In this document: piece by piece, positions 19,988-28,445 of the stretch
Layout of the letters: each line of letters starts with the position of its first letter
Numbering within the stretch: the first letter of the stretch is position 1
Source: Hymenobacter volaticus
GTDB taxonomy: Bacteria > Bacteroidota > Bacteroidia > Cytophagales > Hymenobacteraceae
Length of the DNA stretch: 64,000 bases
Assembly (NCBI RefSeq): GCF_022921055.1
Contig: NZ_CP095069.1
Coordinates: 1 to 64,000 of the forward strand
Reading direction: 5' to 3'
Notes under the pieces: model-generated
The model's database searches: none
What the model was told of the DNA's origin: nothing
The model's input: the letters and a program-made list of their open reading frames with translations, nothing else
Program-made: the position numbers and the translations under genes

Positions 19988-21709
19988 TTACTGCGGCTTG
20001 GTTGGCCCAGGAAACACTTGGTACTGTTCAGCCAGCTTATGCCAGCGCTGGCTCATGGTAGTTACCCGTTCGGGATACTGTGCGGCTAGATTGGTGGTTT
20101 CCGAGCGGTTAACTTTCAAATCGTACAGTTCCCAAGGGCTGTTTTCGCTCAGGCGCACAATTTTCCAGTCTTGCTGCCGCAGCGCGGCCGCTCCAAAATG
20201 CTCCCAGAACAGTTCCGGATGCAGTCGTTGGGTTAGGGCCTTGGCAGAAGTCAGTAAGGGGACAAAGCTTTTGCCGGGACTAGGCGTAATCTGGCGGCCC
20301 TGGAAGGTGGTGGGGTAGGGGGCCTTGGCTAAATCCAGACAGGTACGCATCATGTCAATTACGTGTACCGGTTCGCGCACCAAGCGGCCGGGTTGCTGCA
20401 CGCCCCCAGGCCAATGCACTAACAGCGGCGTGGCAATGCCGCCTTCGTGCTGCTTAGCTTTGTAATAACGAAATGGCGTGTTGAGAGCGTGAGCCCAGAT
20501 TTCACCAATTCCTGCATGCACCAGCTCGCCGCCGGGCAACACCTGTTTCTGCTTCGGAAATACCACCGCGCGGTTGTCGCGGGTGCTGCCGGCCCGGTCG
20601 AAGCCCGGCCCAAACTCGGTTGGATCTTCCGAGCTGGCTCCGTTATCGGACAGAAACAGGATGACGGTGTTGTCGTACTGCTTGGTGCGCTTGAGTTCGG
20701 CAATCAACTGCCCGATGCTCTGATCCATACGGTCGACCATGGCCGCGTGCACGGCCATGGCCCGCGCGTCCCACTCGCGGGTTGGGTTCAAAGCCCAATC
20801 TTGCTTGGGAAACATGAACTCCGGCAGCGGCGTGGTAGCCGGGTCGAACAGCTTTAAGTCGACTAGCCGCTTGTAGCGCTTCTGCCGCAGCACCTGCCAC
20901 CCTTCCTTGTAGACGTTTTCGTACTTCTTGATGTCTTCGGGCAAGGCCTGCACCGGCCAGTGCGGCGCAGTGTACGCTACATACAGAAAGAAGGGATTGT
21001 CCTTTTTAGTGAACTGCTTCACAAACGCAGTGGCGGAGTCGCCGATGGCATTGGTGTAGTAGAAGTCTTTGGGCACCTTCTGCACTGGCGTGGATCCAGA
21101 TACCAAACTGAACGGATCGAAGTAATCAACCACGCCCCAAATGGTACCGTAATACTTCTCGAAACCACGCCCAGTTGGATACGTGTTGCGAGCGGCAAAA
21201 TCGCCGTATTCGGCTTGGTGGCTTAGCCATTTCAATTGCTCGGCAGCGTCTTTGCGTGGCACCGTTTCAGAGATGTGCCATTTGCCTACCATTCCGGTTT
21301 GGTAGCCGGTTGCGCGCAAAGCCTCTGCAATGGTTACGGTATGCTCGTTGAGGGTGCCCACGTAGCCTGGAGCACCTTCATTGAACGTCATTTTGCCGAT
21401 GCCCGCTTGGTGTGGGTACAATCCCGTGAGCATGGAAGCGCGCGTAGGGCAGCACCGTCCCGCATTGTAGCAGGCAGTGAAGCGCAGTCCCTCACTAGCT
21501 AACTTGTCTAGGTTTGGCGTACTGATTTCGCCGCCGTAGCAGCCCAAATCCGAGTAGCCCAAGTCATCGGCCATTATCACCAGAATGTTGGGGCGCTTTA
21601 CTCCGGCCGACGGCGAAAACGTCAGCGCACTAACACCGGCCAGCCCTACCAGGCTCACCAAAGCCGCCACTACCCCATAAGCCAATTGTCGAGTGGTTCT
21701 TAATCGCAT
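19988..21709 (-). CDS. Type I arylsulfatase
   Basis: A 573-residue exported sulfatase that hydrolyses sulfate esters. An N-terminal hydrophobic segment, VVAALVSLVGLAGVSALTF, gives export. The alkaline-phosphatase/sulfatase fold begins RPNILVIMADDLGYSDLGCYGG with metal-binding aspartates, followed by the signature C-x-P-x-R as CCPTRASMLTGLYPHQAG; Cys86 is the residue to be converted to formylglycine. Later metal and active-site stretches are GKWHIS, FLYVAYTAPHWPVQ and ILFLSDNGASSEDP. The C-terminus (WELYDLKVNRSETTNLA) is typical of the family. The FGE gene lies 71 bases downstream on the same strand, which supplies the needed maturase. The substrate cannot be told from the sequence. Confidence 0.94.
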   Translation of the reverse strand: MRLRTTRQLAYGVVAALVSLVGLAGVSALTFSPSAGVKRPNILVIMADDLGYSDLGCYGGEISTPNLDKLASEGLRFTACYNAGRCCPTRASMLTGLYPHQAGIGKMTFNEGAPGYVGTLNEHTVTIAEALRATGYQTGMVGKWHISETVPRKDAAEQLKWLSHQAEYGDFAARNTYPTGRGFEKYYGTIWGVVDYFDPFSLVSGSTPVQKVPKDFYYTNAIGDSATAFVKQFTKKDNPFFLYVAYTAPHWPVQALPEDIKKYENVYKEGWQVLRQKRYKRLVDLKLFDPATTPLPEFMFPKQDWALNPTREWDARAMAVHAAMVDRMDQSIGQLIAELKRTKQYDNTVILFLSDNGASSEDPTEFGPGFDRAGSTRDNRAVVFPKQKQVLPGGELVHAGIGEIWAHALNTPFRYYKAKQHEGGIATPLLVHWPGGVQQPGRLVREPVHVIDMMRTCLDLAKAPYPTTFQGRQITPSPGKSFVPLLTSAKALTQRLHPELFWEHFGAAALRQQDWKIVRLSENSPWELYDLKVNRSETTNLAAQYPERVTTMSQRWHKLAEQYQVFPGPTKPQ

Positions 21710-21883
21710 AGGAGAGGAATGAAATGAAGCCGGCTGCTAGAATGCCCATCGTCGTCAAGATGGTCAGTGAGCGGGGAATAGGAAAGGTGTATGTAAGTTA
21801 AATAAGCAGGCGCGTCGCTGTCAATCAAGTTTTACAGGCACTTACCCCTGCTTTAGGTACACATAACAGGGTCAGGGTTCCAC

Positions 21884-22582
21884 TCAGCGCCGCTCACTAC
21901 TGCCCAAAGGATACGTTTCCAGCACGAGGGTATTGGGGGCTCGGTGGTACCAATCATTATACACCAGTTCGAGCGCCTCGACTCTGAATGACCCAAATAA
22001 ATAGTGTTGATAGGCTGCTACCTTTTCTATTAGGCGTGCGGGGTCCCGTAGTGGGGAGCGAAATCGAATTACTGTGGAGTGTGCTGTTTGCAACTGATAA
22101 CGCTCATCCATAGACTGGGACAGTCCAATCTGCTGAAAGAAGCTTCTGACCTGCTCCCGTAGCTGCACTAATCCTTCATCGGCCGGCGTGCCTTGCAGAA
22201 TAACAGCCCTAGCAGAAGCTGTTATCCCGGTGTAGGTTACCGTAAACGGTTCGCTAGCTTGTAGACTGGCACGCACGGCTTGCTGGTAGACAGCAGGCTC
22301 AACGGTTTCTAAAGTAAAGCCGGGGTAGCAGGAGATAACAGAGGAGATTGTTAGATGAAGATCTGAAGCAGGATAGTAGTATTGTTCGGGCTCGATTTCG
22401 CGAAAATTGGCTAGCATCTGCTCAACCCTTGTCGCAATGGGTGCGGGCAGTTTGGCCCGTAGCGTGAGGCCCCGCCGATCATCCTGTAGCGTATGAAGTT
22501 GGGAGTCGAGTTGCGTCTCTCCGCGTGCTAGGTGTCGGAACGCATCTAGGCGCATGGTGTCGTAATAGTCTTGCAGGTTCAT
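21884..22582 (-). CDS. 2H phosphoesterase superfamily protein (2'-5' RNA ligase-like)
   Basis: A 232-residue cytoplasmic protein carrying two H-x-T/S-x motifs, DLHLTISSV at about residue 72 and TAHSTVIRF at about residue 167, the catalytic pair of the 2H phosphoesterase/LigT superfamily. The spacing and the surrounding strands (FTVTYTGITASARAVILQG, VEALELVYNDWYHRAPNTLVLETYPL) agree. Such enzymes act on cyclic or 2'-5' phosphodiester bonds, but the substrate of this branch is unknown. It is a single gene upstream of the sulfatase on the same strand, separated by 174 bases. Confidence 0.78.
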   Translation of the reverse strand: MNLQDYYDTMRLDAFRHLARGETQLDSQLHTLQDDRRGLTLRAKLPAPIATRVEQMLANFREIEPEQYYYPASDLHLTISSVISCYPGFTLETVEPAVYQQAVRASLQASEPFTVTYTGITASARAVILQGTPADEGLVQLREQVRSFFQQIGLSQSMDERYQLQTAHSTVIRFRSPLRDPARLIEKVAAYQHYLFGSFRVEALELVYNDWYHRAPNTLVLETYPLGSSERR

Positions 22583-23012
22583 GCTGGACTCGGCTTGAAG
22601 AAGAAAGGACGTTACTTGCTGCTTACCAGCGGATGATTAGATTCTTGTTTGGTATTGCGCTTCGCCAGCTGGGTTGCGCAGGCTGCCAAGCAATAGACGC
22701 TTCCACAGCTCTGCGTGCGTAAACCGTGGCCGATGCCACCAAGGTAGTTTACAACGTGCTTGTTTTCGAGCGAAAAACGCCGAAGCAGCAACAAGCTAGG
22801 GGTAGCTGGTTGCACGGCGTATCGGCTTGCTCTTCTAATGTGCGCCACCCAATTGCACTGCGGAGAGTGGCGGCCAAAGACAATGAATCGGCGGCTGAAG
22901 GTAACGCGCGCTGCATCCTCGCTAGGCACCTTTGCAACGGCTAGTGTTTGTCTGCTAATTAGGGCAGAAAAGCTAGCATTCTGCATCATATACCCGTTTT
23001 TTACTCTCGCTT
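22583..23012. other. Intergenic region, no convincing gene
   Basis: About 430 bases between divergent genes. Frames open on either strand are short or low-quality and look like shadow frames. It should hold promoters for the 2H phosphoesterase (minus) and the NTF2-like gene (plus). Confidence 0.4.
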
Positions 23013-23453
23013 ATGCCTACCTCTTCACAAGCTCTCGACACGCGTCAGCTGGTAAAACAGTATTTGCACGCCCTCTCTGCCCGGGATGTACCCGCCCTGC
23101 TCGCCTGCTTCGCTGATACAGTTGATTGGAACATTCCTGGCGTCCGAGAACTAGCTCCGTGGCTGGGGCCACGGCACACCCGAGACGAAATTGCGGATTT
23201 CTATGCTCAGCTTTTCGAGCAAACCGAGCCGGTTACTGCACAGTTGGATTACCTAGTGGTGGACGGCCCCGTTGCTGTCGTAACAGGCAGCTTCTCCACC
23301 ATCATGACCCGGACCAATCGGCTGTTTTCTTCTCACTTATGCTTGCAGTTGGTATTTGAAGCAGATAAAATCACGCACTATCGCTTGTTCGAAGACACGC
23401 TGGCTTTGGCTAGAGCCTTGGAGGTCAATCCAATTGCTCGGGAGCAACAATAA
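23013..23453 (+). CDS. NTF2-like (SnoaL-type) protein
   Basis: A 146-residue protein with the cone-shaped NTF2/SnoaL pattern: TRQLVKQYLHALSARDVPALLACFADTVDWNIPG, an acidic helix RDEIADFYAQLFEQTEP, then strands VDGPVAVVTGSFSTI, FSSHLCLQLVFEADKITHYRLFEDT. Members include ketosteroid-isomerase-like enzymes and binding proteins, and the sequence alone does not say which. It lies 155 bases upstream of an AraC regulator and SDR on the same strand. Confidence 0.8.
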   Translation: MPTSSQALDTRQLVKQYLHALSARDVPALLACFADTVDWNIPGVRELAPWLGPRHTRDEIADFYAQLFEQTEPVTAQLDYLVVDGPVAVVTGSFSTIMTRTNRLFSSHLCLQLVFEADKITHYRLFEDTLALARALEVNPIAREQQ

Positions 23454-23607
23454 GACAGCAGTTGCAAATGTGAGCTGTGAAGTCTGCTACAGTGAGCGTA
23501 CTGCTATAGCTGGTTGTTAGGAGCTGGCTTTGAGCACGGAAAGCGTTGCTTTTGGGGCCACGAGCAACGAGCATTACCTTTGAATTTCACAAAGGAAAGT
23601 AGCTCCC

Positions 23608-24537
23608 ATGAAAGCCACCTCGCTCGAACAACTATGCCAGCATCTGACCACCGGTACGGCAACCGAGCTCAGTGCTCTATTGCCAAGTGGAATCCAAGGT
23701 GAGATAGGGCACTTCAATGTATTCAGCCTCGCTGACCTTATGCCGAGTAGCAGCGAGAAGCCGCCTACTCCGTATGACTGCCGGACGTTCTACAAAATCA
23801 GCTTGCTGCAAGGACGCAGTCGGGTTGAGTACGCCAACCAAGTCTTGGACCTAGAGCAGAACACATTGCTGTTCTCCACGCCTAAAGTGCCTTTTCAATG
23901 GCTACCACTAGGTCCTAGTCTGAAAGGAGAATTTTGCGTGTTTACCGCTGATTTTCTGACCCCATCTAAGAGCGGAGTGACTTTGGAGGAGTTACCTATC
24001 TTCACCAAAAGCACTTATCCTGCCGTGCGCCTGTCCGAAACGCAAGCAGCCAGAGTGCAGATGATTTTCCAGCAGATGCAGGAAGAAATGGCATCCGACT
24101 ACGCTTACAAGTACGATTTGCTGCGCACTTACACGCTGGAACTGATCCATTTCGGCCAGAAGCTACAGCCCGTCACGGCCCTACACCCGGCTCACAATGC
24201 CGCCGCGCGGGTAACCTCCCTATTTGTGGAGCTATTAGAGCGGCAGTTTCCGCTGGAAACCCCGCAGCAACAACTACGCCTGCGCACGGCCAAAGACTAC
24301 GCCGACCAACTGGCCGTGCACGTCAATCACCTCAACAAGGTGCTCAAGGAAACCACCGGTCTTACCACCACCGACCTCATCGGGGGCCGCTTGGTGCAGG
24401 AAGCCAAGATCCTGCTACGGCATACCGACTGGACTATCTCGCAAATTGCTGACAGCCTCGGGTTTGCTGATGTGGCGCACTTTTCCAACTTCTTTAAGCG
24501 CCAAACCTCGTTGGCCCCGGGGACTTTTCGAGTTTAG
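23608..24537 (+). CDS. AraC-family transcriptional regulator
   Basis: A 309-residue activator-type regulator. The N-terminal 200 residues form a cupin-like sensor (YKISLLQGRSRVEYANQVLDLEQNTLLFSTPKVPFQW). The C-terminal 100 residues hold two helix-turn-helix motifs: ADQLAVHVNHLNKVLKETTGLTTTDLIGGRL and WTISQIADSLGFADVAHFSNFFKRQTSLAPGTFR, the second being the AraC signature. The SDR gene starts 105 bases downstream on the same strand and is the obvious candidate target or partner. Confidence 0.92.
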   Translation: MKATSLEQLCQHLTTGTATELSALLPSGIQGEIGHFNVFSLADLMPSSSEKPPTPYDCRTFYKISLLQGRSRVEYANQVLDLEQNTLLFSTPKVPFQWLPLGPSLKGEFCVFTADFLTPSKSGVTLEELPIFTKSTYPAVRLSETQAARVQMIFQQMQEEMASDYAYKYDLLRTYTLELIHFGQKLQPVTALHPAHNAAARVTSLFVELLERQFPLETPQQQLRLRTAKDYADQLAVHVNHLNKVLKETTGLTTTDLIGGRLVQEAKILLRHTDWTISQIADSLGFADVAHFSNFFKRQTSLAPGTFRV

Positions 24538-24642
24538 GCAATGATGTGAATTTTACAAACAATGGATTGACCTTCACAAACACCCCGCCGCTTGCTTTCC
24601 AGACCTTTGTCATGTACTTATTACCCTGCAAAGCAAGTCAAC

Positions 24643-25395
24643 ATGACAACTTCGAAAATTGCCCTCGTTACCGGCGGCAGCCGTGGCATCGGCAAAAACA
24701 TTGCGCTGAGTTTAGCTGCAAAAGGCATTGGCGTACTACTCACTTACCATAGCAACCACACCGAAGCAACAGCCACGGTAGCTGAAATTGAAGCCCTTGG
24801 GCAGCACGCGGTAGCCCTGCAACTCGACACAAGGAATACGCAAAGCTTCGACACCTTTTTTACCGAGGTCAGGGCGGCCCTGCAAGCCACTTTTGGTACA
24901 GACCGTTTCAACTTTTTAATCAACAATGCGGGCACTAGCCTGAATGCACCTTTCGCCGAAACCACGGAAGCGCAGTTCGACGATATGCTCAACATTCACC
25001 TCAAGGGCGTATACTTTCTCACCCAAAAGGCCCTGCCCTTGCTGCAGGATGGGGGGCGCATCATCAACATGTCGTCGGCGGTGACGCGACACTCGTTTGC
25101 GGGCGCTTCGGCCTACGCCATTATGAAAGGAGCCATTGACGTCTTTACGCGGTATTTGGCCTTGGAACTCGGTAGCCGGGGTATAGCAGCCAACGTTGTA
25201 GCGCCGGGGGCAGTATTTGGTGGGGGCGCCATGGAAGACACACCAGAAATACGGGCCTATGTGGCCGGAATTACGGCCCTAGGCCGGGTAGCCCTTCCCG
25301 AAGATATTGGGGGTGTCGTCGCCTTTCTGTGCACTCAGGAAGCAGGCTGGCTAAATGGGCAGCGCCTAGAACTAACGGGTGGCATGAGCTTGTAA
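24643..25395 (+). CDS. Short-chain dehydrogenase/reductase
   Basis: A 250-residue classical SDR oxidoreductase. ATG at 24643 gives MTTSKIALVTGGSRGIGKNIA, with the TGxxxGIG cofactor motif immediately at the start; upstream open sequence is unlikely to be translated. The NNAG motif is in FLINNAGTSLNAP, the catalytic serine in IINMSSAVTRHS, and the Y-x3-K pair in SAYAIMKGAIDVF. The C-terminus LNGQRLELTGGMSL is typical. A threonine-asparagine pattern after strand 2 (TYHSNHTEA) rather than an acidic residue fits NADPH use. Its substrate is unknown; the AraC gene upstream probably regulates it. Confidence 0.93.
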   Translation: MTTSKIALVTGGSRGIGKNIALSLAAKGIGVLLTYHSNHTEATATVAEIEALGQHAVALQLDTRNTQSFDTFFTEVRAALQATFGTDRFNFLINNAGTSLNAPFAETTEAQFDDMLNIHLKGVYFLTQKALPLLQDGGRIINMSSAVTRHSFAGASAYAIMKGAIDVFTRYLALELGSRGIAANVVAPGAVFGGGAMEDTPEIRAYVAGITALGRVALPEDIGGVVAFLCTQEAGWLNGQRLELTGGMSL

Positions 25396-25420
25396 CCTAC
25401 AACGCTTCAACCTTCACCTT

Positions 25421-26979
25421 TTACAGCTTGAATGCTTGGCCTGGGAACGTTGGGTCCTCGTAAAGAGGAGCTAATTGCTTCACTTGGCTTACCGAGTCGA
25501 AAACCAGAGCTTGGCGCCACGCTGGTGCGTACATCGGCCAGTCGGCTCCGGGCGTGCCCGTGGCTATGAAGCGCACCCAGCGCTGGTGCATTTGCCGGGA
25601 CAAGGCGCGCGCAGTTTCGGACTTGGTAGCAGCAGGCCCTAACGTGTTCCAAACGTAGCCTATTTCTTGGGCATGCACTGGGCCGGTGCCCCCGGAGACT
25701 GGTAATCGAAACGGTAGAGCCACACCGGCTGGCGGGCTTGCGCCAGCGCGTCCGCCAGCCGGTAGGAGGCCAGCCGGTAGAGGTAGTCGGTTGTGGTGCG
25801 CAGCCAAGCCTGGTCGGCAGGCTGGGTTTGGCGAGCCTGTTGATAGGCCTGCCATACGTGGTCGCCGTTGGCTCCAAATAAGGCCGTGAGCACCTCGGGG
25901 TTGGGCTCACGCAGCTCGGGCCAAAAGCCCATAAACAAAGCCGCTTCGTCTCGATTGGTGCCTATCAGCGCGCGCGGGGCATCTCGACTTGGGTGCGCTA
26001 AATATGTGAAGGGCATCTCGGGAATAGTGATGCCATCGTGCACAGGCCCAAAGAGCTGCAAGCCGCTGGGGCCAGCTGTTATCTTTTGCTGTGCCCGCAT
26101 CAGGATGGCAGTAGGCAAAGTGAGCAGTTGGTTGGCCTGATCGGGTCGCAGGTGCAGAGCGGCAAGCAGCCGGGCCGTAACGATAGCAGCAGTAGTGGTG
26201 TCGCGCACTGATTGCACTCCGCCGCTTTCCAGTATCACTTGCTTGAATAGACCACTAGCAGCAGGGGTCACCAACAAAGCACTCACCAGTTTGGCGCCCG
26301 CCGATTCGCCCATGACAGTAACCCGGGTGGGGTCGCCACCGAAGGCGGCAATATTCGTATGCACCCAGCGCAGAGCCGCCACCGCGTCTAGCAGGCCCGC
26401 GTTGCCCGATTGGCGGTATGTTGGACCAAGCAGGTGCCGTAGCTGTAAGAAACCTAAGCTGCCAAGCCGGTAGTTGATGCTAACGGCAACGATGCTGTCC
26501 TGACGCGCAAAGTTGGGACCCGGAAAATCGTCGCCGGACCCACCGGTAAAGCTGCCACCGTGCACCCACACCACGACGGGCTTACGACGGGCAGCCTTTA
26601 CCGAAGGCGTCCATACGTTCAGGGTCAGGCAGTTTTCTTGACCGAGCAGGCTAGTATCGCGGTTTTGCGCTGCTCTCGCCCCAAATGCTGTAGCCAACCG
26701 CACCCCGGTCCAAGGTGCAAGCGGCTGGGGTGGTAGAAAGCGCCCTTTTCCTACCGGCGACGCGGCGTAGGCTATTCCTTTGAATGATATCAAGCCTGTA
26801 GCATCGCGGGTGCCTTGCAAGCGCCCAGCCTGCGTCTGGCAGATGGGGCCAGCTTCCGGCACAGAAGGCACGGCCTCACTCGACAGCAGCCAGCAGCCAG
26901 CTAACAGAGATAGTTTTAGACCCTTAAGCAGGTGCTGTGCAGTAAAGTGAGACTTAAAAAAAGTGGCGGGAGCTAGCAT
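25421..26979 (-). pseudogene. Type-B carboxylesterase, frame broken near the C-terminus
   Basis: A secreted alpha/beta-hydrolase of the carboxylesterase type B family. Visible are an N-terminal signal (LKLSLLAGCWLLSSEAVPS), QTQAGRLQGTRD, VVVWVHGGSFTGGSGDDFPG (oxyanion region), the nucleophile elbow VMGESAGAK, and GTNRDEAALF near the acid residue. The frame ends at about 25660, after FDYQSPGAPAQCMPKK. The expected C-terminal part with the catalytic histidine (PVHAQEIGYVW) continues in another frame to a stop at 25421. One extra base in the C run at 25689-25693 gives SPGGTGPVHAQEIGYVW and a protein of 519 residues. The break removes the catalytic histidine unless it is a sequencing error, which I think likely. 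Confidence 0.85.
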
Positions 26980-27289
26980 ACAGAAAGGCAACGAACCGTC
27001 GGACGATGAAATACGCGGCTAATATGGCAACAAACTGCCACGCACAAGCCGCCAGCAATAGGGTTATTGTGCTTGCGCTAGTGACACGTAATCAATGATA
27101 CGGCTAGTTTGCTGTCCCTAAACCTTACTTGCTAAGCCAATATGCCACAATCGAAGCGCTGACGCTTAATTGCCTGCGGCGCAGTCAAGCTGCTACTTCA
27201 CGTCTTTTCTAGCCGGGCCGCCCTAGCCAAAGCTCTACCTAGCAGTTTCTACCTTAGCGGGGTAAGGAGCATAATGTATCGCTGCGCGC
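26980..27289. other. Intergenic region between divergent genes
   Basis: About 310 bases separating the carboxylesterase (minus) from the adenosine-deaminase-family gene (plus). Both promoters should lie here. I see no strong repeat, hairpin or small gene. Confidence 0.4.
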
Positions 27290-28348
27290 ATGAAGCCTAT
27301 TTTCACGTCTCACCCTCTCGAACCTACCTTGGCCGCGCGACTGCGCGCCATGCCCAAAGTTGAAATCCATGTGCATTTAGAAGGGGCGGCCGATGCGGCT
27401 ACTGTATGGGAAATGGCCCGCCGCAATAATCTGCCGTTGCCTGCCCAGACCCTCGCCGATTGGGAGGCGTTTTATGAATTCCAGGATTTCGCGCACTTCG
27501 TGCAGGTGTGGTACTTGGCAACGCGCAGCTTGCGTACGGCCGAGGATTACGCGTGGCTAGTAGAACGGTTTGTCCACCAACAAGCCGCGCAAAATATCCG
27601 CTATTCCGAGGCTTTTTTCAGCCCGCAGCTGCACTTCGACCGAGACCTGACACCCACCCAATTGCTAGATGCGCTGGAGCAGGGCGCGCAGGCTGGGGAA
27701 GCAGCTACCGGTAGCCGGGTGCGCTTTCTGGTTGATTTGGACCGCAGCCGCGGAGCCGATGATTCGGCGGAAGCAGCTTTGCAGTTTGCATTGGCCGGAC
27801 GGGCACGTAACGGGTTGTTTCTGGGCCTGAGCATTGGCGGGCCCGAAGTAGGCTACCCGCCGGAGCTTTTCACTGACCTTTTTGCTCGCGCCCGGACCGC
27901 TGGTTTGCGCATCGTAGCCCACGCCGGCGAAACAACTGGTCCAGCTAGCGTGTGGGGCGCTTTGCGCAGTCTGCATGCCGAGCGCATCGGCCACGGCATT
28001 AGTGCCCTCGACGACCCGACCCTGCTAGCCGAATTGCACCACACCCAAACGCCGCTCGACGTGTCGCCTACTAGCAACTATTGCCTTAAGGTAGTCCCCA
28101 CCGACCAGCCCCACCCGATCCGGCAGTTACTTGAAGCCAGGGTGCTCGTTACGCTCAATTCCGACGACCCACCCATGTTTTCCACCGACTTAGTTAATGA
28201 ATACTACACTTTGGCCCAGCAAGGATTTACGTGGCCGGAGCTGTGGCAGCTAAACCTAAATACCTTGGAAGCCAGCTTTCTACCCGCCGAAGAAAAAGCT
28301 CTTTTGCGGCGGCAGTGGCAGCAGTTTTCCCAAAGCATTGAAGAATAG
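27290..28348 (+). CDS. Adenosine deaminase family protein
   Basis: A 352-residue zinc-dependent amidohydrolase-fold deaminase. Metal and catalytic motifs: PKVEIHVHLEGA with His27 and His29, LSIGGPEVGYPPELF, IVAHAGETTGP with the metal-binding histidine and catalytic glutamate, RIGHGISA and TLNSDDPPMF with the final aspartate pair. The HLEG form of the first motif is seen more in adenine or aminodeoxyfutalosine deaminases than in classical adenosine deaminase (HLDG), so the exact substrate is open. It is a lone gene that converges with the GH20 gene; a hairpin lies between them. Confidence 0.88.
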   Translation: MKPIFTSHPLEPTLAARLRAMPKVEIHVHLEGAADAATVWEMARRNNLPLPAQTLADWEAFYEFQDFAHFVQVWYLATRSLRTAEDYAWLVERFVHQQAAQNIRYSEAFFSPQLHFDRDLTPTQLLDALEQGAQAGEAATGSRVRFLVDLDRSRGADDSAEAALQFALAGRARNGLFLGLSIGGPEVGYPPELFTDLFARARTAGLRIVAHAGETTGPASVWGALRSLHAERIGHGISALDDPTLLAELHHTQTPLDVSPTSNYCLKVVPTDQPHPIRQLLEARVLVTLNSDDPPMFSTDLVNEYYTLAQQGFTWPELWQLNLNTLEASFLPAEEKALLRRQWQQFSQSIEE

Positions 28349-28376
28349 TCCATTCGATAAGGCAGTACATAAAGAA

Positions 28377-28406
28377 ACCTCCTGCCACGGGTACCGGGCA
28401 GGAGGT
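28377..28406. terminator. Terminator hairpin between convergent genes
   Basis: ACCTCCTGCC at 28377-28386 pairs perfectly with GGCAGGAGGT at 28397-28406, with a 10-base loop. Read on the minus strand the stem is followed by TTCTTT, so it best serves the GH20 transcript; it also lies 29 bases after the deaminase stop. Confidence 0.75.
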
Positions 28407-28445
28407 CGAGAAATGGTTCAGTGGAACTTGATAGCCTATAAAGGA

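Noticed and set aside
22612..22989. A 125-codon frame on the minus strand between the 2H phosphoesterase and the NTF2-like gene
   Set aside because: Composition is unlike neighbouring genes, there are competing frames on the other strand, and no domain or plausible start context is visible.
25407..25910. A separate 167-codon gene in the tail of the carboxylesterase
   Set aside because: It is a shadow frame. The meaningful C-terminal part of the esterase is in the frame ending at 25421, which carries PVHAQEIGYVW.
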